A stretch of DNA of 43,227 nucleotides from Nitrosovibrio sp. Nv4 (GCA_945906765.1 CAMDRF010000016.1:1-43227); one strand, 5' to 3'. Counted from the stretch's first letter, positions 8,903 to 17,008 are shown. Translations and numbers: made by a program. The notes: generated by a model from the letters alone, not told the origin.

Positions 8903-8967
8903 GCCTAATAGGCATTTGGCCTGGCGGCTAATGGGAATTTGGCGGAGGTGGCCAATAGGGAGATGGC
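8903..8967 (+). repeat. Three imperfect 18-base tandem-type repeats
   Basis: Related 18-mers GCCTAATAGGCATTTGGC (8903-8920), GGCTAATGGGAATTTGGC (8926-8943) and GGCCAATAGGGAGATGGC (8950-8967) recur at 23-24 base spacing, and a weaker relative (GGCAATTGGACGGCC) starts at 8888. They fill the space between the dehydratase gene and a decayed DUF4143 gene and run into the relic's reading frame. They could be a degenerate short repeat or debris. No function is evident. Confidence 0.4.
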
Positions 8968-9631
8968 CGCCCGGAGAGGTGCAATCATCCGGACCTTAAA
9001 CCGGCAATTGGGCGCGCTCGCGCCCAGGCGGGAGTACGTGACGCTGGACGAGGAGCCGACGCTGCGGACCGCCAGCCTGCTCAATGTATCGGCGCTGGGT
9101 GCCGATCTTGGCATGCGCCGGGAGACGGTCGAACTGTATCTGACCGTTCTCGAGCGGCTGTTCCTGATGCGCCGCCTGCCGGCCTGGCACCGGAACGAGG
9201 TCCGGCGCCTCGTTAAGACGCCCAAGATTCATCTGCTGGATAGCGGGTTGACTGCGACGCTCGCGGGGCTCGAAGCCGGAGACTGGAGGACGCGGCGCGA
9301 CCGCTTCGGTCATCTGGTCGAGTCGTTCGTGGTGCAGCAGCTCGTCGCGCAGGCCGGCTGGACCGACCCGGACCTGCGCTTCTGGCACTATCGCGACAAG
9401 GATCAGGTCGAAGTGGATCTGGTCATCACGCGCGGCCGGAAAACCTGGGGAGTGGAGGTCAAGGCCGGGACGACGGTGACGCCTGCGGACGGCAACGGCC
9501 TGCGCCGTCTCGCCGAACAGTGCGGCAAAGACTTTTAGGGCGGCATGATTTTGCACGAGGGTGTGAGCACGTATCCGACCAGCGACAAGCGCATCCTCGC
9601 CGTGCCGCTCTCGGAGTTGTGGTCGAGATAA
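8939..9631 (+). pseudogene. AAA/DUF4143 ATP-binding protein relic, P-loop deleted, internal amber stop
   Basis: The frame encodes LNVSALGADLGMRRETVELY (a winged-helix-like segment), then RRLPAWHRNEVRRLVKTPK and the nuclease-like end FWHYRDKDQVEVDLV...VEVKAG, all hallmarks of DUF4143 in ATP-binding proteins of about 400 residues. Upstream only IIRTLNRQLGALAP and RREYVTLDEEP remain of the N-terminal ATPase domain. The P-loop between them and the Walker B to sensor region after them are missing, implying two in-frame losses. A TAG at 9536-9538 interrupts the frame, but the same frame continues as GGMILHEGVSTY...AVPLSELW to TAA at 9629-9631, matching the normal family C-terminus. It is a non-functional relic. 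These proteins are often toxin-like or mobile accessory genes. Confidence 0.75.
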
Positions 9632-9696
9632 GGATCGCGCGATGCCCACCGTCTCGTGAATCTGATAAACAAGCATCTCCCGCAATGGGTGGCCGC

Positions 9697-10671
9697 ATGA
9701 CGGCGGGGCTGCTCGAGGGCCTCACCGTGCTCGATCTCGCGCGCGCGGCGGACGTGCTGGTCGAGAACTTCGTTCCCGGCGTGATGGCCCGGCACGGCCT
9801 GGACTACGGCGCGGTCTCGGCGGCGAATCCGGCCATTGTTTATTGCTCCATCTCGGGTTACGGCCAGACCGGCCCGCTGCGCGACCGGCCGGCCTTCGCG
9901 CATCTGATCAACGCCGCCTCGGGCGCGATGAACCTCGACCGGCAGGGCGACCCGGAGCCGCGGGTGGCCTACCTTCAGTCGGCGGATGCGCTCGCCGGCG
10001 TGCATGCCTTCGGCCTGGTGCTGGCCGCCGTCCTGCGGCGCCAACGCACGGGGCAGGGCGCCTGCCTCGATGTCTCGATGCTGCAATCGCTCTGGGGCGC
10101 GGAGGACATCGGCATCGCGGCGGCCCTCAACGGCGGCGATTTCATCAAAGGGCCGCGCCCGGGAATGATCATTCACGCCATCGGCGCTCGCCAGCTTGCG
10201 GTGCAGTTCATCGGCCGCGGTCCGACCTGGGACCGCCTGCTCGCCACCATGGGCGGGGCCAGTCCCGCCGGCGATGCGCGCTTTGCCACCCCGGAGGGCA
10301 GGCGCGACCATTGGTCCGAATTGCGCAAGCTGATCTGCGACTGGCTCGATCGCTTCGAGTCGGTGGATGCCGCCATCGCCGCGCTGACGGCCGCGCGTGT
10401 GCCCTGCGCGCCCGTGCAGTCGATGGAGGAGGCGATCGCGCACCCGCACATGGCCGAGCGACAGGCGTTCTCGAGCGTTGCGCATCCCGCGCGCGGCGAA
10501 GCGCGCGTAACCTCCGCTCCGTTCCATGTCGACGGCGCGCCGGTGCCGGCGCGCGGCTCGGCGCCCTATCGCGCAGGAGAGGACACCCGCGCGATTCTTT
10601 CCGGCACGCTCGGCTACTCCGTCGAGCGCATCGACGCGCTGCTGCGCTCCGGCGCCGTCGCGGCGCCATGA
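9697..10671 (+). CDS. CaiB/BaiF-type CoA transferase lacking about 70 N-terminal residues
   Basis: A family III CoA-transferase, about 324 residues against the usual 390-400. The start LEGLTVLDLA is the normal beginning, but it jumps directly to RAADVLVENFVPGVMARHGL, which should come about 70-80 residues later. The missing part would hold the CoA-binding GADVIKVExP region and the NRNKRS motif. The rest is normal: YCSISGYGQTGPL, the nucleophilic aspartate D125 in CLDVSM, and the C-terminal ARVPCAPVQSMEEAIAHPHM. The deletion is in frame, so the product could be made, but CoA binding should be impaired. ATG 9697 is chosen; ATG 9685 is an in-frame alternative. Likely a decaying paralogue. Confidence 0.82.
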   Translation: MTAGLLEGLTVLDLARAADVLVENFVPGVMARHGLDYGAVSAANPAIVYCSISGYGQTGPLRDRPAFAHLINAASGAMNLDRQGDPEPRVAYLQSADALAGVHAFGLVLAAVLRRQRTGQGACLDVSMLQSLWGAEDIGIAAALNGGDFIKGPRPGMIIHAIGARQLAVQFIGRGPTWDRLLATMGGASPAGDARFATPEGRRDHWSELRKLICDWLDRFESVDAAIAALTAARVPCAPVQSMEEAIAHPHMAERQAFSSVAHPARGEARVTSAPFHVDGAPVPARGSAPYRAGEDTRAILSGTLGYSVERIDALLRSGAVAAP

Positions 10672-10864
10672 GCGCCCGGCTACTCGACCCTCGTCCATTT
10701 CGCGGCTGACCCGCTCCAGGAAATGCGCTTTGCCGGGCGTCGTCATAAGAAATCCCAGGAAGCAACAAGACAATGATATCAATACCTTAACGTTCCATGA
10801 TTTGCAATTTGTGCATTGCGGAGGTAGGGTTCGCCGCCTGCTGTCCTAGGACATCCTCCCAACC

Positions 10865-12757
10865 ATGGCCACCAGCGGCGCGCACGCGTCGCAATCTTCC
10901 AAGGCAGCTCTCACGCTGCTTGCGCTCGGTGTCGTCTTCGGCGACATCGGCACCAGTCCCCTATATGCGGTGAAGGAGACGTTCTCGCCAGCGCACGGGA
11001 TCCCGCTCGACGCGGAGAACATTCTCGGTGGCCTGTCGACGATCTTCTGGTCGCTGATGATCGTGGTCTCGCTGAAGTACGTCGTGCTGATCATGCGCGC
11101 CGACAACCGCGGCGAGGGCGGCATCATGGCGTTGCTCACGCTTGCCTCGTCGGCAATCAAGGACCATCCCCAATGGCGCACGCCGCTGATGCTGATCGGC
11201 GTGTTCGGCGCGTCCCTGTTCTATGGCGATGCGGTGCTGACCCCCGCGATATCGGTGCTCTCCGCGGTCGAGGGGTTGCAAGTGGGCACGTCGGCCTTCA
11301 AGCCTTACGTGGTACCGATCGCGGTGGTCGTGATCGTCGCGCTGTTTGCATTCCAGAGCCGCGGCACCGCGGTGGTGGGGCGCCTGTTCGGGCCGGTCAC
11401 GCTGGTGTGGTTTTTCGCGATCGGCGCCGCGGGCGCGTACGGCATCGCGCAGCACCCGGGCATTCTCAAGGCGCTAAACCCGCTTTACGCGTTTTCTTTC
11501 CTCACCAGCCACGCCGCCGAATCCTTCGTCGTGCTGGGCGCGGTGGTGCTTGCCGTGACCGGCGCCGAAGCGCTCTACGCCGACATGGGTCACTTCGGCA
11601 AGGGCGCGGTGCGCATTGGCTGGTTCAGTCTGGTCGCGCCGGCGCTGGTGCTCAATTATTTCGGCCAGGGCGCGCTGCTGATCCTGCGGCCCGAGACGGT
11701 GCAGAACCCGTTCTTCCTGCTGTTGCCGGGCTGGGCGCTCTATCCGATGGTGGGCCTTGCGACCATGGCGACAGTGATCGCCTCGCAGGCCACCATCTCG
11801 GGCGCCTACTCGATGACCAAGCAGGCGATCCAGCTCGGCTACCTGCCGCGCATGACGGTGGTGCAGACCTCGGCGCGCGAACGCGGGCAGATCTACATTC
11901 CCGCCATCAACTGGCTGCTGCTGGCGGCGGTGCTGGCGGCGGTGATCGGCTTCGGTTCCTCGTCGCGCCTCGCCTCGGCCTACGGCGTCGCGGTCACCGG
12001 GACGATGCTGGTGGACACGCTGCTCACGTTCTTCGTCATCCGCTACCTGTGGCGCTACCCGCTGTGGCTGTGCGTGTTCGCCACCGGCTGCTTCCTGATC
12101 GTGGACCTCGCCTTTTTCGGCGCGACGCTGCTCAAGGTGGTGGACGGCGGCTGGTTCCCGCTCGCCATCGGCGCCATCGTGTTCACGGTGATGACCACTT
12201 GGCGGCAGGGCCGCAGCATCCTGTTCAACCGGCTGCGCGCCTCCTCGGTGCCGCTCAAGCCGTTCCTCGACACGCTCTTTGTCGAGCCGCCACAGCGCGT
12301 ACCCGGTACGGCGGTATTCCTCACTGCGACCCCGGACGCCACGCCGCACGCGCTGCTGCACAACCTCAACCACAACAAGGTGCTGCACGAGCGCGTGGTG
12401 TTCCTCACCGTCGAGGTCACCGACAAACCCTGGGTGACGTTCGACAAGCGCGTGTCGATTACAAAGCTGGGCCACGGCTGCTGGCGCATGAACGTCCGCT
12501 ATGGCTTCATGAACGAACCCGATATCGCGCACACGCTCGAGATTGCCAGTTCGCTCGGGCTGGAATTCGAGATGATGAGCACCTCGTTCTTCCTCAGCCG
12601 CGAGACCGTGGTGCCGGTATCCGAATTGCCGAGCGGCATGGCGTTCTGGCGCGAGAAGCTGTTCGCCATGATGGCGCGCAACGCCGGCAACGCCGCCGAC
12701 TACTTCAAGCTGCCGACCAACCGGGTCATCGAACTCGGAACGAAAGTCGAGATCTAG
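10865..12757 (+). CDS. kup: Low-affinity potassium transport system protein Kup
   Basis: A 630-residue KUP/HAK/KT family K+/H+ symporter. After a short cytoplasmic leader, ALGVVFGDIGTSPLYAV gives the family signature in helix 1. About 12 membrane helices follow to residue 430, including RADNRGEGGIMALL and SGAYSMTKQAIQLGYLPR, both strongly conserved. The C-terminal soluble domain (PGTAVFLTATPDATPHALLH, then VTDKPW and ISSELP-type end) is complete at normal length. The 193 bases between the CoA-transferase and kup show no gene; they contain a small GCAAT/ATTGC dyad (10804-10819) and a relatively AT-rich stretch that may hold the promoter. The stop is only seven bases from the stop of the convergent TRAP gene. 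Confidence 0.96.
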   Translation: MATSGAHASQSSKAALTLLALGVVFGDIGTSPLYAVKETFSPAHGIPLDAENILGGLSTIFWSLMIVVSLKYVVLIMRADNRGEGGIMALLTLASSAIKDHPQWRTPLMLIGVFGASLFYGDAVLTPAISVLSAVEGLQVGTSAFKPYVVPIAVVVIVALFAFQSRGTAVVGRLFGPVTLVWFFAIGAAGAYGIAQHPGILKALNPLYAFSFLTSHAAESFVVLGAVVLAVTGAEALYADMGHFGKGAVRIGWFSLVAPALVLNYFGQGALLILRPETVQNPFFLLLPGWALYPMVGLATMATVIASQATISGAYSMTKQAIQLGYLPRMTVVQTSARERGQIYIPAINWLLLAAVLAAVIGFGSSSRLASAYGVAVTGTMLVDTLLTFFVIRYLWRYPLWLCVFATGCFLIVDLAFFGATLLKVVDGGWFPLAIGAIVFTVMTTWRQGRSILFNRLRASSVPLKPFLDTLFVEPPQRVPGTAVFLTATPDATPHALLHNLNHNKVLHERVVFLTVEVTDKPWVTFDKRVSITKLGHGCWRMNVRYGFMNEPDIAHTLEIASSLGLEFEMMSTSFFLSRETVVPVSELPSGMAFWREKLFAMMARNAGNAADYFKLPTNRVIELGTKVEI

Positions 12758-12764
12758 CCCGATC

Positions 12765-14189
12765 CTACTTCATCAGGCTCGGCAGGTAGAGCGAGATCGG
12801 CGGGAAGGCGATCAGAATGGCGAGCCGCACCACGTCCGCCGCCATGAACGGCATCACGCCGCGGAACACGGTGGTGGTCGGGACCTGCGGCAGCAGCGTC
12901 GAAAGCACGAACAGGTTCATGCCGACCGGCGGGCTGATGAGGCCGATCTCGACCACCACCACGATGAGGATGCCGAACCAGATCGGGTCGATACCCAGGT
13001 GCACGATCAGGGGGAAGAACACCGGCACCGTGAGCAGGATCATGGAAAGTTCCTCCATCGCGGTGCCAAGCAGCACGTAGATCGCCATGATCGCCGCCAC
13101 CACCATCACCGGGCTGAGCTCGAAGCGGGTGACGAAGTCGATCAGGTCCTTCGGCATCGAGGTGATGTTGACGAACTCGGCGAACATCAGCGCGCCGATG
13201 AGGATCAGGAACAGCATCGAGGTGGTGCGCGCGCTCTCGACCAGCGCGCCGTAGAGCGACCTCCAGTTGAGGGCGCGCCGCGCCAGCGCGAATACCAATG
13301 CGCCCATGGCGCCCACGCCGGCGCCCTCGGTGGCCGTGAACACGCCGCCGTAGATGCCGCCCATCACCAGCGTGAACAGCGCAATCACGCTGGTCACTCC
13401 CTTGTAGACCATGGACAGCGCGAAGACACCGATGGCACCGATGATCGCGGCATCGTCGCCTTCCAGCCCATTGAGCTGCACCGCAGCGAGCAACGCCACG
13501 GCCAGCGCCACGAACCAGATCACGCCATCCAGGGTGGCGAAGCGCTCGCGCCAGCTCAAGCGCTCGCCGCGCGGGCCGGCCTTGGGATCGCGCCAGGTCA
13601 CGTACTGGACTGCGGCGCACAGCAGCAGGATCGCCAGGATTCCCGGCAGGATGCCGGCGGCGAACAGCTTGCCGATGTTGGTGCCGGTCATGATGCCGTA
13701 GATCACCATGATGGTGGAGGGCGGGATCAGGATGCCGAGCGTGCCGCCCGCGGCGATGGTGCCGGTGGCGAGCGCATCTGAATAGCCGTATTTCTTCATC
13801 GACGGGTAGGCCACCTTGGCGAAGGTGGCCGTGGTGGCGATCGAGGAGCCGCAGATGGCGCCGAAGCCGCCGCAGGCGACGATGGTCGCCATGGCGAGGC
13901 CCCCTTTCAGGTGGCCGATGAAGGCGTAGGCGGCGCGGAACAGCTCCTGCGACATGCCGGCGCGCGTGACGAAATTGCCCATCAGGATGAAGAGGGGCAC
14001 CACCGAGAGCGTGTAGTTGCGGCCGGTCTCGTAGACCTTGGTCTGGGCGGTGGCGAAGGCCGCGCCCCAGGTCCAGTCGCGCATGTAGGCATAGCCGACG
14101 ATGCCGACGATGCCCATCGAAATCGCAATCGGGATGCGCACGAAGGCGAGCAGCATCATCGCCAACAGGCCGACCAGCGCCTCGGTCAT
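12765..14189 (-). CDS. dctM: TRAP transporter large permease (DctM family)
   Basis: A 474-residue membrane protein with the DctM pattern of 11-13 helices. Landmarks are ALATGTIAAGGTLGILIPPS near the middle, the ATTATFAKVAYPSMKKYGYS segment, ATEGAGVGAMGAL, and the GLISPPVGMNLFVL motif at the end. It is longer than the common 425-430 residues, through an extended loop with an extra hydrophobic block (about 215-285). It ends the operon dctP-dctQ-dctM on the minus strand, 13 bases after dctQ. The large subunit carries the Na+-coupled elevator motion that takes substrate from DctP. Confidence 0.94.
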   Translation of the reverse strand: MTEALVGLLAMMLLAFVRIPIAISMGIVGIVGYAYMRDWTWGAAFATAQTKVYETGRNYTLSVVPLFILMGNFVTRAGMSQELFRAAYAFIGHLKGGLAMATIVACGGFGAICGSSIATTATFAKVAYPSMKKYGYSDALATGTIAAGGTLGILIPPSTIMVIYGIMTGTNIGKLFAAGILPGILAILLLCAAVQYVTWRDPKAGPRGERLSWRERFATLDGVIWFVALAVALLAAVQLNGLEGDDAAIIGAIGVFALSMVYKGVTSVIALFTLVMGGIYGGVFTATEGAGVGAMGALVFALARRALNWRSLYGALVESARTTSMLFLILIGALMFAEFVNITSMPKDLIDFVTRFELSPVMVVAAIMAIYVLLGTAMEELSMILLTVPVFFPLIVHLGIDPIWFGILIVVVVEIGLISPPVGMNLFVLSTLLPQVPTTTVFRGVMPFMAADVVRLAILIAFPPISLYLPSLMK

Positions 14190-14202
14190 GCGTCGCTTGC
14201 GC

Positions 14203-14703
14203 TCAAGTGGTTGCCTGCGAGGCCTGCGCCTCGCCCGGCACGAAGACCTTGTACAGATGCACCAGGCCGGTAAGGAAGATCATCGCGACCATGAAGTAGA
14301 CGAACGGGCCCACCGGGATCTTGAGCACGTCGGTGGTGTCGCCATAGCCGGCGATCGTGCCGGCCTTGATCCAGACCTGCCAGGTAAGGAAGAACAGTAC
14401 CGCCGCGCAGATCGCATGCACCGCGCGCACCAGCACCATGCCCGCCCGCGGCGGCAGCATGCGGTCGATGAAATCCATCGTGACGTGCTCGTCGGCGTGC
14501 GAGACCAGCGGCAGGCCGGCGAAGATCAGCACCAGCAGCATGAGTTCGGTGATTTCGAAGCCGCCGCGCAGCGGGAAATTAAACAGATACCGCGCCACGA
14601 CGTCGACGAAGGTCAGCAGCATCATGCAGAACAGGATCGCCGAGGCGGCGACGCCCAGCACCCCATCGACTGCCCGGTCCAATTTGTTTTCGGGAGTAGT
14701 CAT
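14203..14703 (-). CDS. dctQ: TRAP transporter small permease (DctQ family)
   Basis: A 166-residue, four-helix protein: GVLGVAASAILFCMMLLTFV, FEITELMLLVLIFAGLPLV, VRAVHAICAAVLFFLTWQVW and FVYFMVAMIFLTGLVHLY. VVARYLFNFPLRGG in the first loop and HVTMDF are typical DctQ motifs. It scaffolds the DctM subunit in the membrane. No Shine-Dalgarno sequence is visible before the ATG: the bases upstream in the transcript are a GC-rich hairpin followed by a short T-run, so initiation may depend on read-through and local unfolding, keeping permease levels below those of the receptor. Confidence 0.93.
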   Translation of the reverse strand: MTTPENKLDRAVDGVLGVAASAILFCMMLLTFVDVVARYLFNFPLRGGFEITELMLLVLIFAGLPLVSHADEHVTMDFIDRMLPPRAGMVLVRAVHAICAAVLFFLTWQVWIKAGTIAGYGDTTDVLKIPVGPFVYFMVAMIFLTGLVHLYKVFVPGEAQASQATT

Positions 14704-14713
14704 GAAATTAAAA

Positions 14714-14738
14714 GGGGCGCGGTCGTATTCCGCGCCCC
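14714..14738 (-). terminator. Intercistronic GC hairpin with T-run between dctP and dctQ
   Basis: A perfect nine-base-pair stem (GGGGCGCGG at 14714-14722 pairs with CCGCGCCCC at 14730-14738) encloses a seven-base loop. On the minus-strand transcript it is followed at once by TTTTAATTTC and then the dctQ ATG. This is the form of an intrinsic terminator or mRNA-stabilising element between receptor and permease genes, giving more DctP than DctQM. Partial termination is an inference. Confidence 0.72.
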
Positions 14739-14759
14739 CCGGAATCCCTCTATGCAGGG

Positions 14760-15782
14760 TTACTTGCCAGAAGCGACCTTCTTCAATTCCTCACGGAACT
14801 CCGCCAGTACCTTGGCGCCGTCCAAGCCCTTGGCATTGGCGCCCTTGATCCACTCGTCGTCCAGCTGCTTGGCCTGGGCCATCACCTCCTTGACGAAGGC
14901 GGGGCTGGCGTTGGCGATGCTTACGCCGCTCGCCTTGAGGCCTTCCAGGCCCTTCTGGTCGGCGGTGTCCCAGGACTGGCCGTTGCTGCGCGCGGCGTAC
15001 TCGTAGCCGTGCTTCTCGATGATGTCCTGGTCCTGCTTCGAGAGCTTGTTCCACTTGTCCTGATTCATGAAGAAGCCGAACGAGGAGCTGTAGAAGCCGC
15101 CCGGGAAGATGGTGGCGTGCTTGAGCACCTTGTCGAGCTTGAAGGAAATGATCGACTCGAGCGGAAAGAAGATGCCGTCGGCGACGCCCGAACTGAGCAG
15201 CTCGAAGGACTCCGGGGCGGGCTTCACGAACGCCGAAGCGCCCAGGATGTTACCGAACTTCTCGGCGATGCCGCCGCCGGTGCGGATCTTCATGCCCTTC
15301 AGGTCGGCGATGCTGTTGATCGGACGCTTGGTATTGAACATCTGGCCCGGGCCGTGCGTCCACACGGCCAGCAGCTTGACGCCGTTGTATTCGCCGATCT
15401 TGTGAAAATGTTTCCAATGGATGCGGCTGTAGGCCACTGCATTAATTTCTGCGGTCGCGCCCGCGCCAGGAAGTTCCGCCATCAGCGGCAGCGCGTGGCG
15501 CGCCGGCGTGTAGCTCGCGGTGACGTAGGACAGGTCCATCAGGCCATCGCGCACGGCGTCGAAAGTGCCCCCGGGCGCCGAGGGGTGTTTCGGCAGCGAC
15601 TGGAATTTGACGCGGCCACCCGTCGCTTTCTCTACGTCGGCGGCCCAGTTCTGCTGCCAGAGGGTCAGGTGGTGCGTCGGCGGGACCCACGACGAGAACG
15701 TCAGCGTGGTCTGCGCCTGGGCGGGTACTGCGAACGCGGAGCCGGTGAGCGCGGCGAGCGCGAGTTTGCGGATCGTGATCAT
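14760..15782 (-). CDS. dctP: TRAP transporter substrate-binding protein (DctP family)
   Basis: A 340-residue periplasmic receptor. The signal peptide KLALAALTGSAFAVPAQA is followed by QTTLTFSSWVPPTHHLT, then FDAVRDGLMDLSYV and the conserved GMKIRTGGGIAEKFGNILGA segment, in which the family arginine binds the substrate carboxylate. The C-terminus is helical and complete. Its Shine-Dalgarno (AAGGAGGAGG on the minus strand, 15790-15799) is the strongest in the window, matching the high level needed for a binding protein. It leads the dctP-dctQ-dctM operon. The substrate is probably a carboxylic acid, not identified. Confidence 0.94.
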   Translation of the reverse strand: MITIRKLALAALTGSAFAVPAQAQTTLTFSSWVPPTHHLTLWQQNWAADVEKATGGRVKFQSLPKHPSAPGGTFDAVRDGLMDLSYVTASYTPARHALPLMAELPGAGATAEINAVAYSRIHWKHFHKIGEYNGVKLLAVWTHGPGQMFNTKRPINSIADLKGMKIRTGGGIAEKFGNILGASAFVKPAPESFELLSSGVADGIFFPLESIISFKLDKVLKHATIFPGGFYSSSFGFFMNQDKWNKLSKQDQDIIEKHGYEYAARSNGQSWDTADQKGLEGLKASGVSIANASPAFVKEVMAQAKQLDDEWIKGANAKGLDGAKVLAEFREELKKVASGK

Positions 15783-15808
15783 GAACTTTTCCTCCTCCTT
15801 GAGAATCG

Positions 15809-15973
15809 TTAGTTTAGCATTGACTCAGAGCCATCCCGCGCGGCCTGCTCCGCGTTCCAGGTTGGCGCCATGACCATCGGCCGGCCGCGTTCGATCAGCG
15901 CCGGCGTGACACTGTTCACGTATTGCGCGAGGTACTGCGGCAAGGTTGCGGGAATCGCGCTTGAAAATTTTTG
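15809..15973 (-). other. Possible 3' remnant of a gene upstream of dctP
   Basis: The spacer between dctP and the HU-like gene (15783-16076) holds no complete gene. On the minus strand a frame with no start codon runs for about 54 codons and stops at TAA (15809-15811), just before the dctP ribosome binding site. It reads with protein-like composition, for example LPQYLAQYVNSVTP and RGRPMVMAPTWN. It could be the end of a lost operon gene or a chance open frame in GC-rich DNA; I do not recognise a family. The other half of the spacer is AT-rich and carries the HU promoter. Confidence 0.25.
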
Positions 15974-16020
15974 GATTCAGGAAAAAATCCGCAACGGCGC
16001 AAAAAAATTCGTCGCAGCGA

Positions 16021-16049
16021 TTGTATTCGCGAATCGATGCCGATATGAT
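16021..16049 (+). promoter_or_regulatory. Sigma70-type promoter of the HU-like gene
   Basis: TTGTAT (16021-16026) and TATGAT (16044-16049) are separated by exactly 17 bases, inside an otherwise unusually AT-rich stretch with A-tracts (16003-16009). The expected transcript start near 16056 leaves about 20 bases before the ATG at 16077, with GGGGAGGG as the ribosome binding site. Confidence 0.6.
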
Positions 16050-16076
16050 GCTCGCTCGCTGGATCGGGGAGGGCGA

Positions 16077-16367
16077 ATGCCATCGGTGGTTACGAAATCA
16101 GATCTTGTTCACGCTGCGGCGCGCGCCGGCAACCTTAGCAAAGCCGCGGCGGGTGAGGCGGTGAACGCGGTGTTCGATGCGATCGTCACCAGCGTCGCTA
16201 AGGGCAACCGGGTCACCGTGGTTGGATTCGGTACTTTCCTGCCGCGCAAGCGCAAGGCGCGTGCCGGACGCAGCCCGGCCAACGGCAAGGAAATCAAGAT
16301 CAACGCCAAGACCGTGCCGGCATTCGCCGCCGGGCAAGGCTTCAAGGACGCCGTCGGAGACCGCTGA
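16077..16367 (+). CDS. HU/IHF family DNA-binding protein
   Basis: A 96-residue histone-like protein. The ATG at 16077 follows GGGGAGGG and gives TKSDLVHAAARAGNLSKAAA, the usual N-terminal helix pair. The GFGTFLPRKRKARAGRSPANG stretch (family pattern GFGxFxxxxRxxRxGRNPxTG) forms the DNA-binding beta arm with its proline tip, though it reads SPANG instead of NPxTG. AFAAGQGFKDAV closes the fold. It acts as a dimer that bends DNA in the nucleoid. An upstream in-frame extension is open but has no homology. Whether it is the main HU or a paralogue cannot be told. Confidence 0.93.
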   Translation: MPSVVTKSDLVHAAARAGNLSKAAAGEAVNAVFDAIVTSVAKGNRVTVVGFGTFLPRKRKARAGRSPANGKEIKINAKTVPAFAAGQGFKDAVGDR

Positions 16368-16388
16368 AGGTCTTTGAATTTGCGGGGG

Positions 16389-16417
16389 TTGCCAATCGCG
16401 GGGCAAATTGGCAGAAT
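16389..16417 (+). promoter_or_regulatory. Possible promoter with dyad upstream of the HNH gene
   Basis: TTGCCA (16389-16394) and CAGAAT (16412-16417) are 17 bases apart, each a partial match to sigma70 boxes. The same segment is an inverted repeat, TGCCAAT (16390-16396) with ATTGGCA (16407-16413). Transcription starting near 16424 would leave a leader of only about six bases before the ATG at 16430. It could instead be the hairpin end of the HU transcript. Confidence 0.35.
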
Positions 16418-16429
16418 CACTCGCCCGTC

Positions 16430-17008
16430 ATGGACTCACCGCTCATCCTCTCGCTCGACAACCACGGTGTGCCGCACCGCTGGATCAGCTGGCAACAGGC
16501 GTGCTTTTACTACGCCAAGAACCTGGTTGCCTGGACGATGGGCGAAGAGACCTTCACTTTCTACGGCGGCATTTCGCGCATGACCGGCGAGCGCTCCAGC
16601 ATCACGGCGCATTCGATCATCGCCATCAAGGGCAAGGCGCTGGCCGCCAAGGGCTTCAACCATGTGCCGCCGCTGAACAATCGCGAGTTGTTCCGCCGCG
16701 ACCGGCATATGTGCGCTTACTGCGCCGACGAACTCAACTTCTTCCGCCTGACGCGGGACCACATCCGGCCGCTGTCGCGCGGCGGGCGCGATACCTGGAT
16801 GAACGTGGTCACTGCCTGCCGCCAGTGCAACGGCCGGAAGCGCAACCGCCTGCCGGAGGAAGCCGGCATGGAACTGCTGTACCTGCCTTACGTGCCGAAC
16901 AAGGCGGAATACCTGATCCTCACCAACCGGCGCATCCTGTCCGACCAGATGGAGTTCCTCAAGCAGCACGTGGCGGCGCACTCCCGCCTGGTTCTCGCCT
17001 CTGCCTGA
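16430..17008 (+). CDS. HNH endonuclease
   Basis: A 192-residue protein whose second half is an HNH domain of the zinc-ribbon type: C95-x2-C98 (CAYC), D110-H111 in RDHIRPLSRGG, the central N in TWMNVVTACRQCN, and C130-x2-C133. The first 85 residues (DNHGVPHRWISWQQACFYYA) are conserved in proteobacterial homologues, but I assign them no function. It likely nicks or cuts DNA. It is not next to phage or intein sequences; it is followed, with an eight-base overlap, by the DUF6352-like gene and then an alkylbase glycosylase, so a chromosomal repair or processing role is plausible. This is an inference from position. Confidence 0.88.
   Translation: MDSPLILSLDNHGVPHRWISWQQACFYYAKNLVAWTMGEETFTFYGGISRMTGERSSITAHSIIAIKGKALAAKGFNHVPPLNNRELFRRDRHMCAYCADELNFFRLTRDHIRPLSRGGRDTWMNVVTACRQCNGRKRNRLPEEAGMELLYLPYVPNKAEYLILTNRRILSDQMEFLKQHVAAHSRLVLASA

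Noticed and set aside
10705-10745. Minus-strand peptide TTPGKAHF resembling the CHAT remnant TPGKPHF
   Set aside because: The similarity covers only about seven residues and does not extend into the CHAT-specific AHPAFWAPF segment, so it is taken as chance.
11173-12789. Second long plus-strand open frame inside kup
   Set aside because: Alternate-frame reading of kup with Ala/Arg/Gly-rich low-complexity translation; Kup in the other frame has complete family motifs.
15870-16076. N-terminal extension of the HU-like protein
   Set aside because: The frame is open upstream, but the extension has no homology, overlaps a good promoter and lies before a strong ribosome binding site for the ATG at 16077.
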